64,000 bases of DNA from Agathobacter sp. (lineage in GTDB: Bacteria > Bacillota > Clostridia > Lachnospirales > Lachnospiraceae), in assembly GCA_022769125.1 (NCBI GenBank), contig JALEKN010000055.1, forward strand, positions 47,323 through 111,322, written 5' to 3'. The position numbers and the translations under genes were made by a program. Below are positions 16,988 through 25,118 of the stretch, piece after piece (position 1 is the first letter of the stretch; each line of letters opens with the position of its first letter). The notes below the pieces were generated by a model. That model had not been told where the DNA came from. It made no database searches and saw only the letters and a list, made by a program, of their open reading frames with translations.

Positions 16988-17782
16988 ATGAAAATGACAG
17001 CAGAGAAAGTAAATGATCATTATTTAAAGCTTGAACATGTTAATAAATTCTATGAGAAGGACGGAGCGGCTTTTCAGGTGCTTGACGATATCAGCTTTGA
17101 CGTTAAGGAAGGCGAGTTTATTTGTATTGTAGGGGCATCCGGATGTGGAAAAAGCACGCTGCTCCGTGCAATAGCAGGACTTGATCCAAAGCATGAAGGA
17201 AGCATCTCATTGAATGGAGAAGCGATTACCAGACCGGAAAAAACGCGGGGAATGGTTTTTCAGGAGCACCGCCTGTTCCCTTGGCTTACCGTTGAAAAAA
17301 ACATTGGTTATGTGTTAAACAGCGGATCAAAGGCGCAAAAGAAGGCACTGGTTCAGGAACACATAGAGTTGGTCGGGCTAAAGGGCTTTGAGAAAGCATA
17401 TCCCAAGCAGTTGTCCGGAGGAATGGCGCAGAGAGCGGGTATTGCAAGGTCTCTTGTAAACCAGCCGGAGATTCTTCTGCTGGATGAACCATTTGGGGCA
17501 TTGGATGCTTTTACAAAAATACAGATGCAAAAGGAAGTAAAACGGATCCAGAAACAGGATGGCAAGACGATGATCTTGGTTACGCATGATATAGATGAGG
17601 CGGTTTTCCTTGCGGATAGGATCATCGTGATGTCGGCACGTCCCGGCAGGATAAAGAAAATTGTAAATGTTGTGCTTCCGGAGCCACGGAACCGGAACAC
17701 CATAGATTTTCTGGATATCAGAAAAATTATTTATAACGAATTTTTTGAAGATCAGGAGATCGACATTGACTTCGTTATTTAA
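16988..17782 (+). CDS. ssuB: ABC transporter ATP-binding protein, sulfonate/taurine type
   Basis: 264 residues. Walker A GASGCGKST, Q-loop in MVFQEHRLFPWLTVEKN, signature LSGGMAQRAGIARSL, Walker B ILLLDEPFGALD and the switch histidine in LVTHDIDEAVFLADR are all intact. The FPWLTV segment and the ARPGRI tail are typical of the SsuB/TauB/nitrate group. It starts directly at the permease stop (TAAATG) and has no convincing ribosome site of its own, so it appears coupled to the broken permease. Powers import of the substrate bound by the downstream lipoprotein. Confidence 0.92.
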   Translation: MKMTAEKVNDHYLKLEHVNKFYEKDGAAFQVLDDISFDVKEGEFICIVGASGCGKSTLLRAIAGLDPKHEGSISLNGEAITRPEKTRGMVFQEHRLFPWLTVEKNIGYVLNSGSKAQKKALVQEHIELVGLKGFEKAYPKQLSGGMAQRAGIARSLVNQPEILLLDEPFGALDAFTKIQMQKEVKRIQKQDGKTMILVTHDIDEAVFLADRIIVMSARPGRIKKIVNVVLPEPRNRNTIDFLDIRKIIYNEFFEDQEIDIDFVI

Positions 17783-17806
17783 ATAAAGGATAAGGAGGAA
17801 AAGATC

Positions 17807-18838
17807 ATGAAAAAGAAACTCTTAGGAACATTACTTACCGTAGCACTTGCAGCAGGGCTTCTTGCAGGCTGTAATGGCGACAAGACGGCAACAGACAATA
17901 CAGATGCGAGCGAAGCTTCGGGGAATGTGGCGGCGGATAATGACGGTTCTGCCGAGGATGGAATCACCGCTACAACACTTAATATTGCGGTCCAGCCATC
18001 CGGGGCATTTATTCCACTTCTTGTTGTCAGGGAAAACGGATGGCTTGAGGAGGCACTTGCTCCGTATGGCGTAACCGTAACCTGGAATGATTTTGAGTCA
18101 GGTCCACCGATCAACGAATCCATGGCTTCAGATCTGTCTGATGTCGGAGCGATAGGAGATGTACCGACGGTATCTGCGATTGCAGCAGGACAGGATAATC
18201 AGGTGGCGCTGATTGCGGCGGAGGGAACCCGCGCATACGCGATCCTTGTTGCTGCTGACTCGGATATTACCTCTATTGCAGATTTAAAGGGCAAGAATCT
18301 TGGAACCACGCTTGGATCAACCGGTCACAGTTTATTTGAGATGGCTCTTGCGACAGAGAACCTTACCTTCGATGATGTGAACCTCATCAATATTTCAGCA
18401 GGTGATGCAGGCTCTGTGTTGTCGACAGGCGAGATTGACGCGGTTGCGATCTGGGAACCAAATATAACAAGACTTATTGAAAACGGCACAGCACGAGTGC
18501 TTACCTATGGCGGAGAGGTCGGACTGCTCGGAGTAAACCCGATCGTCGTGGATAGTAAGTATGCAGCGGAAAATCCTAAAATTATAGATGTGCTCATTGA
18601 ACAGTATAAAAGAGGTGCTGAAGAGAGTGCAGATCTAAAAGGGGAGACGCTTACCAATCTGGCAGCTTACCTGTCACTTACCGAAGATCAGGTCATCACG
18701 GTAGCATCAAACTGGGATTACACAGTTGAGATCACGCAGGATGATATTGACGGATTACAGAAGACGATCCAATTCCTGGTTACAATCGGAAACTTAAGCG
18801 AAGAGTATCAGATCAGTGATTACATAAGAGGTAACTAA
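17807..18838 (+). CDS. ssuA: sulfonate/taurine-type ABC transporter substrate-binding lipoprotein
   Basis: 343 residues with a lipoprotein signal (AAGLLAGCNGD; lipobox LAGC, Cys22), then an acidic linker and a type 2 periplasmic-binding fold. The segment WNDFESGPPINESMASDLSD followed by VGAIGDVPTVSAIAAG matches the ligand-binding region of alkanesulfonate-binding proteins (F-x-x-GPP, then GD-P). LKGKNLGTTLGSTGHS and DAVAIWEPN are further family marks. Start ATG 17807 follows AAGGAGG. It lies directly before the glycyl radical enzyme, so the imported compound is probably the enzyme's substrate or its precursor. Confidence 0.88.
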   Translation: MKKKLLGTLLTVALAAGLLAGCNGDKTATDNTDASEASGNVAADNDGSAEDGITATTLNIAVQPSGAFIPLLVVRENGWLEEALAPYGVTVTWNDFESGPPINESMASDLSDVGAIGDVPTVSAIAAGQDNQVALIAAEGTRAYAILVAADSDITSIADLKGKNLGTTLGSTGHSLFEMALATENLTFDDVNLINISAGDAGSVLSTGEIDAVAIWEPNITRLIENGTARVLTYGGEVGLLGVNPIVVDSKYAAENPKIIDVLIEQYKRGAEESADLKGETLTNLAAYLSLTEDQVITVASNWDYTVEITQDDIDGLQKTIQFLVTIGNLSEEYQISDYIRGN

Positions 18839-18840
18839 CA

Positions 18841-21312
18841 ATGTCAGAAAAATTATTATCTCCACAAGAGGAGCGCATCAAAAATAATAACGGAAGAGTA
18901 GCATTATCCGGAAGGGCACAGAAGATCTATGACAGCTTTCAGAACTCAAAATCTGTTGTGGATGTGCAGCGTGCAAAATATTTTACCGAATCTTTTAAAC
19001 AGACGGAAGGGCAGGCGTTGTCACTTCGCTGGGCAAAGGCTTTGTACCATGTTGCGGAAAATATCGAGGTCGAGATCGATCCATATCAGCTTATTGTCGG
19101 GCGGGGCGGTAAGTCCGGAAAATATGGAATTATCTATCCGGAGCTGGATGGCTGTTTTTTACGGCAGTTTGTGAAGCAGGCGAGCAGCCGTGTGGAATCG
19201 CCATTTGAAATCGATGCGGGGGACATCCGGGTAATCGAGGAGGAAATTGCGCCATATTGGGAAGGTAAGACCTACTATGAGGATTTTGCACACGCAATGC
19301 CGGAGGATGTTCTTAAAATTACTTACGATCCAAAGGATCTGTTTTCATCCCGCTTTATCTTAAACGAATCCTCCTCCATGAGATCTGCCCTGCAATGGGT
19401 TCACGATTATAAGCGCGGCATTGAACTGGGCTTTGAGGCAATCAAAGAGGAAGCGCCCGGACGGCTTGACACGTTGGATGAGTTTGATCCAAAGGACACG
19501 ATTGATAAAGCTGAATTTTTGCAGAGTATTGCCATTGTATCCGATGCGATCATTCTATGGGCGAAGCGGCATGGGGACAAGGCTCTGGAGCTTGCGGATG
19601 CCGAGACAGATGAGGCACGCAAAGCAGAGCTTCTGGAGATCGCGAGAATCTGCTATAAGGTGCCAAGATACCCGGCAGAGACATTTCACGAGGCTTTACA
19701 GGCACAATGGTTTATTCAGATGTTTTCCAGATTAGAGCAGAAGACCGGTGCCACAATTTCAAACGGAAGAATGGATCAGTATCTGTATCCGTATTTTAAA
19801 AAGGATTATGAGAGCGGCAGGATCACAAGGGAACAGACAAAGGAGCTATTCCAGTGCGTATGGCTTGCCATGGCGCAGTATCAGGATCTGTTTGTAAGCC
19901 CTGCCGGAGTAAAATTCCATGAGGGTTATGCACATTGGGAAGCGGTTACGATCGGCGGCGTGGATGAAAATGGATATGATGCAACAAATGAGCTGTCTTA
20001 TATCCTGCTTGAGAATAAACGTGAATTTCCACTGAATTACCCGGATCTTGCGGCACGGATCCACTCTGATTCCACGGAAAAGTTTTTAAGGGAAATCGCA
20101 CTCACGATCAAGGACGGCTCAGGTTTTCCAAAGCTGTTCAACGACGAGGAGATCATCCCGGTACTTGTGTCAAAGGGGGCAGATTTCGCATCAGCAAATG
20201 ATTATGCGATTTCCGGTTGTACAGAAGCCCGTATGCCAAACCTTGACACATTTACGACACCTTGCCCGTTTATCAATCTCGGAGCATTGGTGGAGCTTAC
20301 ACTGTACAATGGAAGAATGCCGAAATATGGGGATGAACTGCTGACCATTGAAACGGGAGATGTCCGCAGCTTTACCAGCTATGAGGAATTTGAGGAAGCA
20401 TTTCTGGCACAGGAGCGGTATCTGCTTAAGGAAGCGCTGCGGCAGCAGTTTGTGGCAAACAGAACCAGACCGAAGCACTTTGCGTCACCGCTTGGCTCGT
20501 CCTTGCATGCACTTTGCATGAAGGAATGCAAGGACTTACACAGTGAGCATATCGAGGGTGGCTTTGATGCAGGATTTTTCGATTTTATCAGATTTGCAAC
20601 AGCGGCAGATTCTCTGGCGGCAATCAAAAAGGTGGTCTTTGAGGATCAGCTCGCAACGGTAGACGAATTGATGAATGCGCTTGCCAATAATTTCCAGGGA
20701 GATGAGGTGCTAAGACAGAGACTGCTTCATGCGCCAAAGTATGGAAATGATGATACTTATGTGGATTCAATCGCAAAGAAGATTGACGGGGAAGCCGTTA
20801 AGTTTGTGAATCGGTATGCAAAAAATATCGGCATCTATATGGATTTAAGATATGTTTCCCAGTCCGTAAACGTTCCGTTTGGAACTGTTGTGGGGGCAAC
20901 ACCGAATGGGCGCTTCGCGGGAACCGCACTTTCTGATGGATCATCTGCATCGCAGGGCGCAGATGAAAAAGGTCCTACGGCGGTACTTCTATCAAATTAC
21001 AAAACGAAGAACACCAATTATAATAACCGTGCAGCACGGCTTCTCAATATTAAACTGACTCCGGCAAGTGTTCAGGGCGATATCGGAACAAAGAAGCTGG
21101 TCGCTTTCATTAAGAGCTGGAGAGACTTAAAGCTTTGGCATTTACAGTTTAACATTATCAATAAAGAGACACTTCTTGCAGCACAGGCGCATCCGGAAAA
21201 TTACAGAAGCCTGCTCGTCCGTGTTGCGGGATACAGTGCTTACTTCGTTGAACGGTCGCCTAGCCTGCAGGCAGATATTGTCGACCGGACTGCACATGAA
21301 GAGATTGCATGA
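18841..21312 (+). CDS. islA: glycyl radical enzyme, isethionate sulfite-lyase type (C-S lyase)
   Basis: 823 residues, full length. The glycyl radical motif RVAGYSAYF puts the radical on Gly797; the thiyl cysteine is Cys460 in SGCTEARMPN with Glu462 next to it. From memory of the published IslA structure the key residues are R189, Q193, C468, E470, R678 and G805; here R181, Q185, C460, E462, R670 and G797 have the same identities at a constant offset of 8, which argues strongly for a sulfonate-cleaving enzyme. IslA splits isethionate into acetaldehyde and sulfite; the related HpsG acts on dihydroxypropanesulfonate and I cannot separate the two. The neighbouring SsuA-type transporter and activase support this. 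No aldehyde dehydrogenase or sulfite reductase gene is nearby. It could also be another hydroxyalkanesulfonate lyase. Confidence 0.75.
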   Translation: MSEKLLSPQEERIKNNNGRVALSGRAQKIYDSFQNSKSVVDVQRAKYFTESFKQTEGQALSLRWAKALYHVAENIEVEIDPYQLIVGRGGKSGKYGIIYPELDGCFLRQFVKQASSRVESPFEIDAGDIRVIEEEIAPYWEGKTYYEDFAHAMPEDVLKITYDPKDLFSSRFILNESSSMRSALQWVHDYKRGIELGFEAIKEEAPGRLDTLDEFDPKDTIDKAEFLQSIAIVSDAIILWAKRHGDKALELADAETDEARKAELLEIARICYKVPRYPAETFHEALQAQWFIQMFSRLEQKTGATISNGRMDQYLYPYFKKDYESGRITREQTKELFQCVWLAMAQYQDLFVSPAGVKFHEGYAHWEAVTIGGVDENGYDATNELSYILLENKREFPLNYPDLAARIHSDSTEKFLREIALTIKDGSGFPKLFNDEEIIPVLVSKGADFASANDYAISGCTEARMPNLDTFTTPCPFINLGALVELTLYNGRMPKYGDELLTIETGDVRSFTSYEEFEEAFLAQERYLLKEALRQQFVANRTRPKHFASPLGSSLHALCMKECKDLHSEHIEGGFDAGFFDFIRFATAADSLAAIKKVVFEDQLATVDELMNALANNFQGDEVLRQRLLHAPKYGNDDTYVDSIAKKIDGEAVKFVNRYAKNIGIYMDLRYVSQSVNVPFGTVVGATPNGRFAGTALSDGSSASQGADEKGPTAVLLSNYKTKNTNYNNRAARLLNIKLTPASVQGDIGTKKLVAFIKSWRDLKLWHLQFNIINKETLLAAQAHPENYRSLLVRVAGYSAYFVERSPSLQADIVDRTAHEEIA

Positions 21313-22163
21313 TGGCAGATGAGATAAGAGGAACAATTTTTAATATTCAGAGGTTTTCCGTGCATGACGGTCCGGGAATCAGGACCGTCGTGTTTGAAAA
21401 GGGCTGTCCGCTGCGCTGCAGATGGTGTGCAAACCCGGAGTCCCAGGCGGCAGCGCCGGAGATTGCATGGACGAAAAGCAAGTGCATAGATTGCAAGTGC
21501 TGCAAGAGCCTGAGACAGGATCCGGACGGATTTCGCAATGTCGATCCGGAGACTCTCCGGAGAACCTGCCCGACCGGGGCACTCCACGTTTTTGGAGAGA
21601 GCGTGACGGTGGATGAGGTGATGGAGCGCGCTACCAGAGACGGCATCTTTTATGCGAATATGGATGGAGGTCTGACAATCAGTGGGGGAGAACCGTTGAT
21701 GCAGCCGGATTTTACCTATTCATTGTTAAAGAGCGCACGCAGTATGGGAATCCATACCGCCATTGAGACAACAGGATATGCGAGATACGAAGTTTTTGAA
21801 CGGATCGCAGGTGAGGTGGATTATCTTTTGATGGATATCAAGAGCATCGATGAGGAGATCCATATTCAAAACACCGGGGTTTCCAATCAGATCATACTTT
21901 CAAATTTTGCAAGGATCAAAGAACGGTATCCGATGCTGCCAATGCTGGTGCGCACACCGGTGATTCCGGGAGTGAATGATTCCGAAGAAGAGATCCGGCG
22001 GATCCGTGATTATATCAGACCTTATGAAAATGTCCATTATGAGCTTCTGAAGTACCATAGGTTTGGCGAGGCAAAATATGAATCTTTGCAGAGAAACTAC
22101 CCGATGGAAAATGCAGAGCTGGATGCCGGACTGTTTGAAGAATTAAAGCGCTTTGAATTTTAA
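21309..22163 (+). CDS. glycyl radical enzyme activating protein (radical SAM)
   Basis: Radical-SAM activase that abstracts hydrogen from Gly797 of the preceding enzyme. The cluster motif GCPLRCRWCANPES (CxxxCxxC) binds the SAM [4Fe-4S]. A ferredoxin-like insert (CIDCKCC and TCPTGAL) can hold an additional cluster, as in other GRE activases. GGLTISGGEPLMQPDF is the SAM-binding GGE motif. 284 residues; the ATG at 21309 overlaps the lyase stop (ATGA), with a second ATG at 21312 also possible. The overlap shows tight coupling to the lyase, so it is its dedicated activase. Confidence 0.93.
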   Translation: MMADEIRGTIFNIQRFSVHDGPGIRTVVFEKGCPLRCRWCANPESQAAAPEIAWTKSKCIDCKCCKSLRQDPDGFRNVDPETLRRTCPTGALHVFGESVTVDEVMERATRDGIFYANMDGGLTISGGEPLMQPDFTYSLLKSARSMGIHTAIETTGYARYEVFERIAGEVDYLLMDIKSIDEEIHIQNTGVSNQIILSNFARIKERYPMLPMLVRTPVIPGVNDSEEEIRRIRDYIRPYENVHYELLKYHRFGEAKYESLQRNYPMENAELDAGLFEELKRFEF

Positions 22164-22210
22164 AACTATAACTGTGATAGAAAAAAATTATCGCAAGTTA
22201 TAGTTTTTTT
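22163..22210 (+). terminator. terminator ending the sulfonate-lyase operon
   Basis: AAACTATAACT...GATA pairs with TATC...AGTTATAGTTT (22163-22179 with about 22189-22206), followed by seven T. It begins inside the activase stop codon. Confidence 0.85.
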
Positions 22211-22276
22211 CTATTTCATGAGGAAATGGTATCTATATTAAAATACAAGTATTACAATAGGAATTGGAGGAATTGA

Positions 22277-23191
22277 ATGACGACTACGCAGTTAAAATAT
22301 GTGGTGGCAATTTCAACCTCTTCGTCCATGCGGGAAGCCTCCGGAAAGCTGTTTGTTTCCCAGCCGGCACTCTCGGCAACGATACGGGACTTGGAGGAGG
22401 AAATCGGGATCCGTATTTTCGACAGGACGAATAAGGGAATAAAGGTAACGGAAGAAGGAAATGAGTTCATAAGCTATGCCAAGCAGGCTGTCAGCCAGTA
22501 TGAGTTAGTCGAGCACAAATATCTGGCTGCCGAATCAGGCAGGGATTACTACACGATTTCCCTGCAGCATTATGTATTTGCGATCCATGCCTTTGTAAAT
22601 TCCATTGAGAAGCGGCTTGCAAGCAAAAAGACGAGCGGATTTTCTTATCTGATAAATGAGACCAGAACCGATGAAGTCCTTGAAAATGTGAGGGACTATA
22701 AAAGCGAGATCGGAGTGCTGGCTTATTCCGAAAGCAATAAGAATATTATGAACAAACTGCTCCGGGAATACGAGCTTGACTTCCACCCACTTATGGTGTG
22801 CGATACATACGCTTATCTAAGCAAGGCGCATCCGCTTGCAGACCGGACGGAACTGTCGGTGGAGGATCTGCAGGAATATCCGTGCGTAGCATTTGACCAA
22901 TCGAATGAAGCAGAGTATTATTTAGCAGAGGAGGCTTTGTCAGGATATTCTTTTGAACGGATGATAAGATCCAACGACAGGGCAACCTCCTGCGAGGTAC
23001 TTACCATGTTAAACGGATTCGCGATCGGAACAGGAATCATGATCGACAGCTTTGCATTAAAGGACTCCTTTGTGTCGATCAAGCTAAAGGAAGAGGATCC
23101 GCTTACCGTTGGATACATCGTAAAGAAAAACCACATGCTAAGTGATTTTGGAAAAATCTATGTGGAAGAACTGGAAAAATATAAGGAGTAA
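22277..23191 (+). CDS. LysR-family transcriptional regulator
   Basis: 304 residues. The N-terminal winged helix (TTTQLKYVVAISTSSSMREA, SQPALSATIRDLEEEIG, FDRTNKGIKVTEEG) is classical LysR; the remainder is the two-lobed effector-binding domain. Start ATG follows TTGGAGGAATTG. It lies downstream of the sulfonate-lyase operon and just before larE on the same strand, so it might control either. LysR proteins such as CysB and Cbl control sulfur-source genes in other bacteria; that is context, not evidence. Confidence 0.9.
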   Translation: MTTTQLKYVVAISTSSSMREASGKLFVSQPALSATIRDLEEEIGIRIFDRTNKGIKVTEEGNEFISYAKQAVSQYELVEHKYLAAESGRDYYTISLQHYVFAIHAFVNSIEKRLASKKTSGFSYLINETRTDEVLENVRDYKSEIGVLAYSESNKNIMNKLLREYELDFHPLMVCDTYAYLSKAHPLADRTELSVEDLQEYPCVAFDQSNEAEYYLAEEALSGYSFERMIRSNDRATSCEVLTMLNGFAIGTGIMIDSFALKDSFVSIKLKEEDPLTVGYIVKKNHMLSDFGKIYVEELEKYKE

Positions 23192-23213
23192 AGGATCAAC
23201 CTGAAAAATTATG

Positions 23214-24044
23214 ATGGACAAAGCATTATTAGAAAAATATGACAGATTAAAGGATTATCTTGCATCCTTCGGAAGTGTGGCGGTAGCCTTTTCAAGCGGC
23301 GTGGATTCCACCTTTTTATTGTATGCGGCGAAGGAGGCACTTGGAGACCGCGCAATCGCAGTGACGGCATCTTCCTGCTCATTTCCGGAGAGAGAGCTAA
23401 AAGAGGCAAAGGAGTATTGCAGCAAGATGGGAATCCGGCATTTTGTCATCAAGTCAGAGGAGCTTGAGATCGAGGGCTTTTCCCACAACCCGAAGAACCG
23501 GTGCTATCTGTGCAAGCATGAGCTTTTTGAAAAGATCGGAGCGCTTGCAAAGGAGCAGGGGATCAATGAGATCGCGGAGGGCTCGAATCTGGATGACAAC
23601 GGGGATTACAGACCGGGCTTACAGGCGGTAGCGGAGCTTGGCGTCAAGAGTCCGCTCCGGCATATCGGATTTACCAAGCAGGAGATCCGGGAGCTTTCCC
23701 AGTATCTCAATATCCCGACCTGGAACAAACAGTCCTTTGCCTGTCTGTCCAGCAGATTTCCTTACGGGGATCTTATCAATGAGAAAAAGCTCAAGATGGT
23801 TGACCGTGCGGAGCAGCTTCTGCTTGATATGGGCTTTCATCAGCTAAGAGTCCGTATCCACGGAGATGTCGCGCGGATCGAGCTCCTCCCGGAGGAATTT
23901 CCAAAGTTTATGGAGGAGGAGACAAGGCTTAGTGTCTATAAGAAATTCAAAGAATACGGCTTTTCCTATGTGACGCTGGACGTGGTTGGATACCGGATGG
24001 GCAGCATGAATGAAACCTTGGATGTGTCCGGCAGCAACTCCTGA
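23214..24044 (+). CDS. larE: LarE-type sacrificial sulfur transferase
   Basis: PP-loop ATPase (SGVDSTFL at about residues 29-36) of the LarE family, which adenylates the pyridinium dicarboxylate mononucleotide and inserts sulfur to build the nickel-pincer nucleotide. Three conserved-looking cysteines, C98 and C101 in NRCYLCKHE and C178 in FACLSSRFP, fit the LarE variants that use a cysteine cluster rather than a single sacrificial cysteine. 276-277 residues (ATGs at 23211 and 23214; ribosome site weak). larB is 3.1 kb downstream on the same strand; larC and larA are not in this window. It is 20 bp after lysR and may be co-transcribed with it. Confidence 0.85.
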   Translation: MDKALLEKYDRLKDYLASFGSVAVAFSSGVDSTFLLYAAKEALGDRAIAVTASSCSFPERELKEAKEYCSKMGIRHFVIKSEELEIEGFSHNPKNRCYLCKHELFEKIGALAKEQGINEIAEGSNLDDNGDYRPGLQAVAELGVKSPLRHIGFTKQEIRELSQYLNIPTWNKQSFACLSSRFPYGDLINEKKLKMVDRAEQLLLDMGFHQLRVRIHGDVARIELLPEEFPKFMEEETRLSVYKKFKEYGFSYVTLDVVGYRMGSMNETLDVSGSNS

Positions 24045-24142
24045 AAAATTGCTGAAAAAATATGCATGAAAACGTATACATAACAAAATGAAATATGGTA
24101 TGATAACAATAACTTAATTCTATCGGATGACGAGGTGCGGCT

Positions 24143-25048
24143 ATGGAAAATCATTTATTCAACAATTCCCATGTCCTTGCGTGGCTGGAGTATTTTTCCG
24201 AGAACACGGATGTGGATTTAGAACATGTAAAGATTTTGGACATCACCAGAAAAAACAAGAATCTGATCCCGGCGGTGGAGGCGCATCAGAGCGTTTTGGT
24301 ATTTACCGAAGCGGGACATCCGGATATTTTTTACCGTATGTACAACGCGGGACTTGGGGAGTGTACGGTCGTATACAATGAGGGAAGCAACCCGGAGGGT
24401 GAGATCAAGCGGGATAAGGTCTCCAATATGATCGACCGCGGGATCAACGCATCCGCAGGAATGCTTATCCTAAATCCTTCCGCGCGCAGTACCATCAAGT
24501 TCGGAATGGACAACAGCGCATTTGCCAACGGATCGGTACGCTATGTCGGATCGGAGATCCGTTCCATCATCCTGTCCAAGATGCAGATCAACGAGGGCAA
24601 GAACATCTGCGTGATCTCCGGTGAGTCGATCGCGGTCGAGGCGGCGATCCTTGACGGTGAGGGCGAGGTGATCGCGGTGGAATACAACGCCAACGACCGC
24701 AATACGTTAGAGGACAACGTTACGCAGTTCGGACTGAATAACGTTACCATTATCGATCATGTGGACGAGAATACGATGCAGGGGCTTGCAGTGCCGGATG
24801 TTACGATGCTTGTGGCATCTGCCAGCATGGAGCAGGAGATGCAGTGCCTGCTTAAGCTGAACCCGAATATGGAGTTTGTCATCTATACACTTGATTTTGT
24901 CGTTGCGGCTTCCATGCCGGAGCTTTGCAGGAAGCTCGGCATTTATGATCCGGAGATCATTCAGGTGACCGTATCGAAGCTGACAAGCAAAAACACCTAC
25001 AATACACAGCCGGCTCCGTGGCTGATCACCGGAAAAGCTGGGGAATAG
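24143..25048 (+). CDS. CbiE/CbiT-like SAM methyltransferase-fold protein of unknown role
   Basis: 301 residues. The N-terminal half contains HPDIFYRMYNAGLGECTVVYNEG, similar to the end of CbiE (shorter part: YRMYNAGLGECTVVY), and the C-terminal half has a Rossmann-like run ICVISGESIAVEAAILDGEG then VIAVEYNANDR, as in CbiT. This is the layout of the fused CbiET of cobalamin synthesis, but the SAM glycine loop is poor (SGESIAVEA instead of GxGxG), and no other cob gene is present. It sits between larE and fbp. It may be a repurposed or degenerate corrin-type enzyme; I do not assign a reaction. Start ATG 24143 after GAGGTG. Confidence 0.6.
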   Translation: MENHLFNNSHVLAWLEYFSENTDVDLEHVKILDITRKNKNLIPAVEAHQSVLVFTEAGHPDIFYRMYNAGLGECTVVYNEGSNPEGEIKRDKVSNMIDRGINASAGMLILNPSARSTIKFGMDNSAFANGSVRYVGSEIRSIILSKMQINEGKNICVISGESIAVEAAILDGEGEVIAVEYNANDRNTLEDNVTQFGLNNVTIIDHVDENTMQGLAVPDVTMLVASASMEQEMQCLLKLNPNMEFVIYTLDFVVAASMPELCRKLGIYDPEIIQVTVSKLTSKNTYNTQPAPWLITGKAGE

Positions 25049-25052
25049 AAAT

Positions 25053-25080
25053 GGACCGGAGGAGCTTACTTCTCCGGTTC
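25053..25080 (+). terminator. hairpin after the CbiE/CbiT-like gene
   Basis: GGACCGGAG (25053-25061) pairs with CTCCGGTTC (25072-25080), one G-T wobble; the following TCCTTATG is a weak T-tract. Confidence 0.5.
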
Positions 25081-25118
25081 TCCTTATGTAAATAAGAACG
25101 ATTTATGGAGGCAGTATT

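Noticed and set aside
16988..18838. Nitrate or thiamine-precursor importer as identity of the ABC genes
   Set aside because: The binding protein's F-x-x-GPP and GD-P segments and the adjacent sulfonate-lyase-like enzyme fit sulfonates better, although the family is broad.
18841..21312. Pyruvate formate-lyase as identity of the glycyl radical enzyme
   Set aside because: PFL needs two adjacent catalytic cysteines; here a single cysteine is followed by T-E (GCTE), the pattern of the dehydratase/C-S lyase branch.
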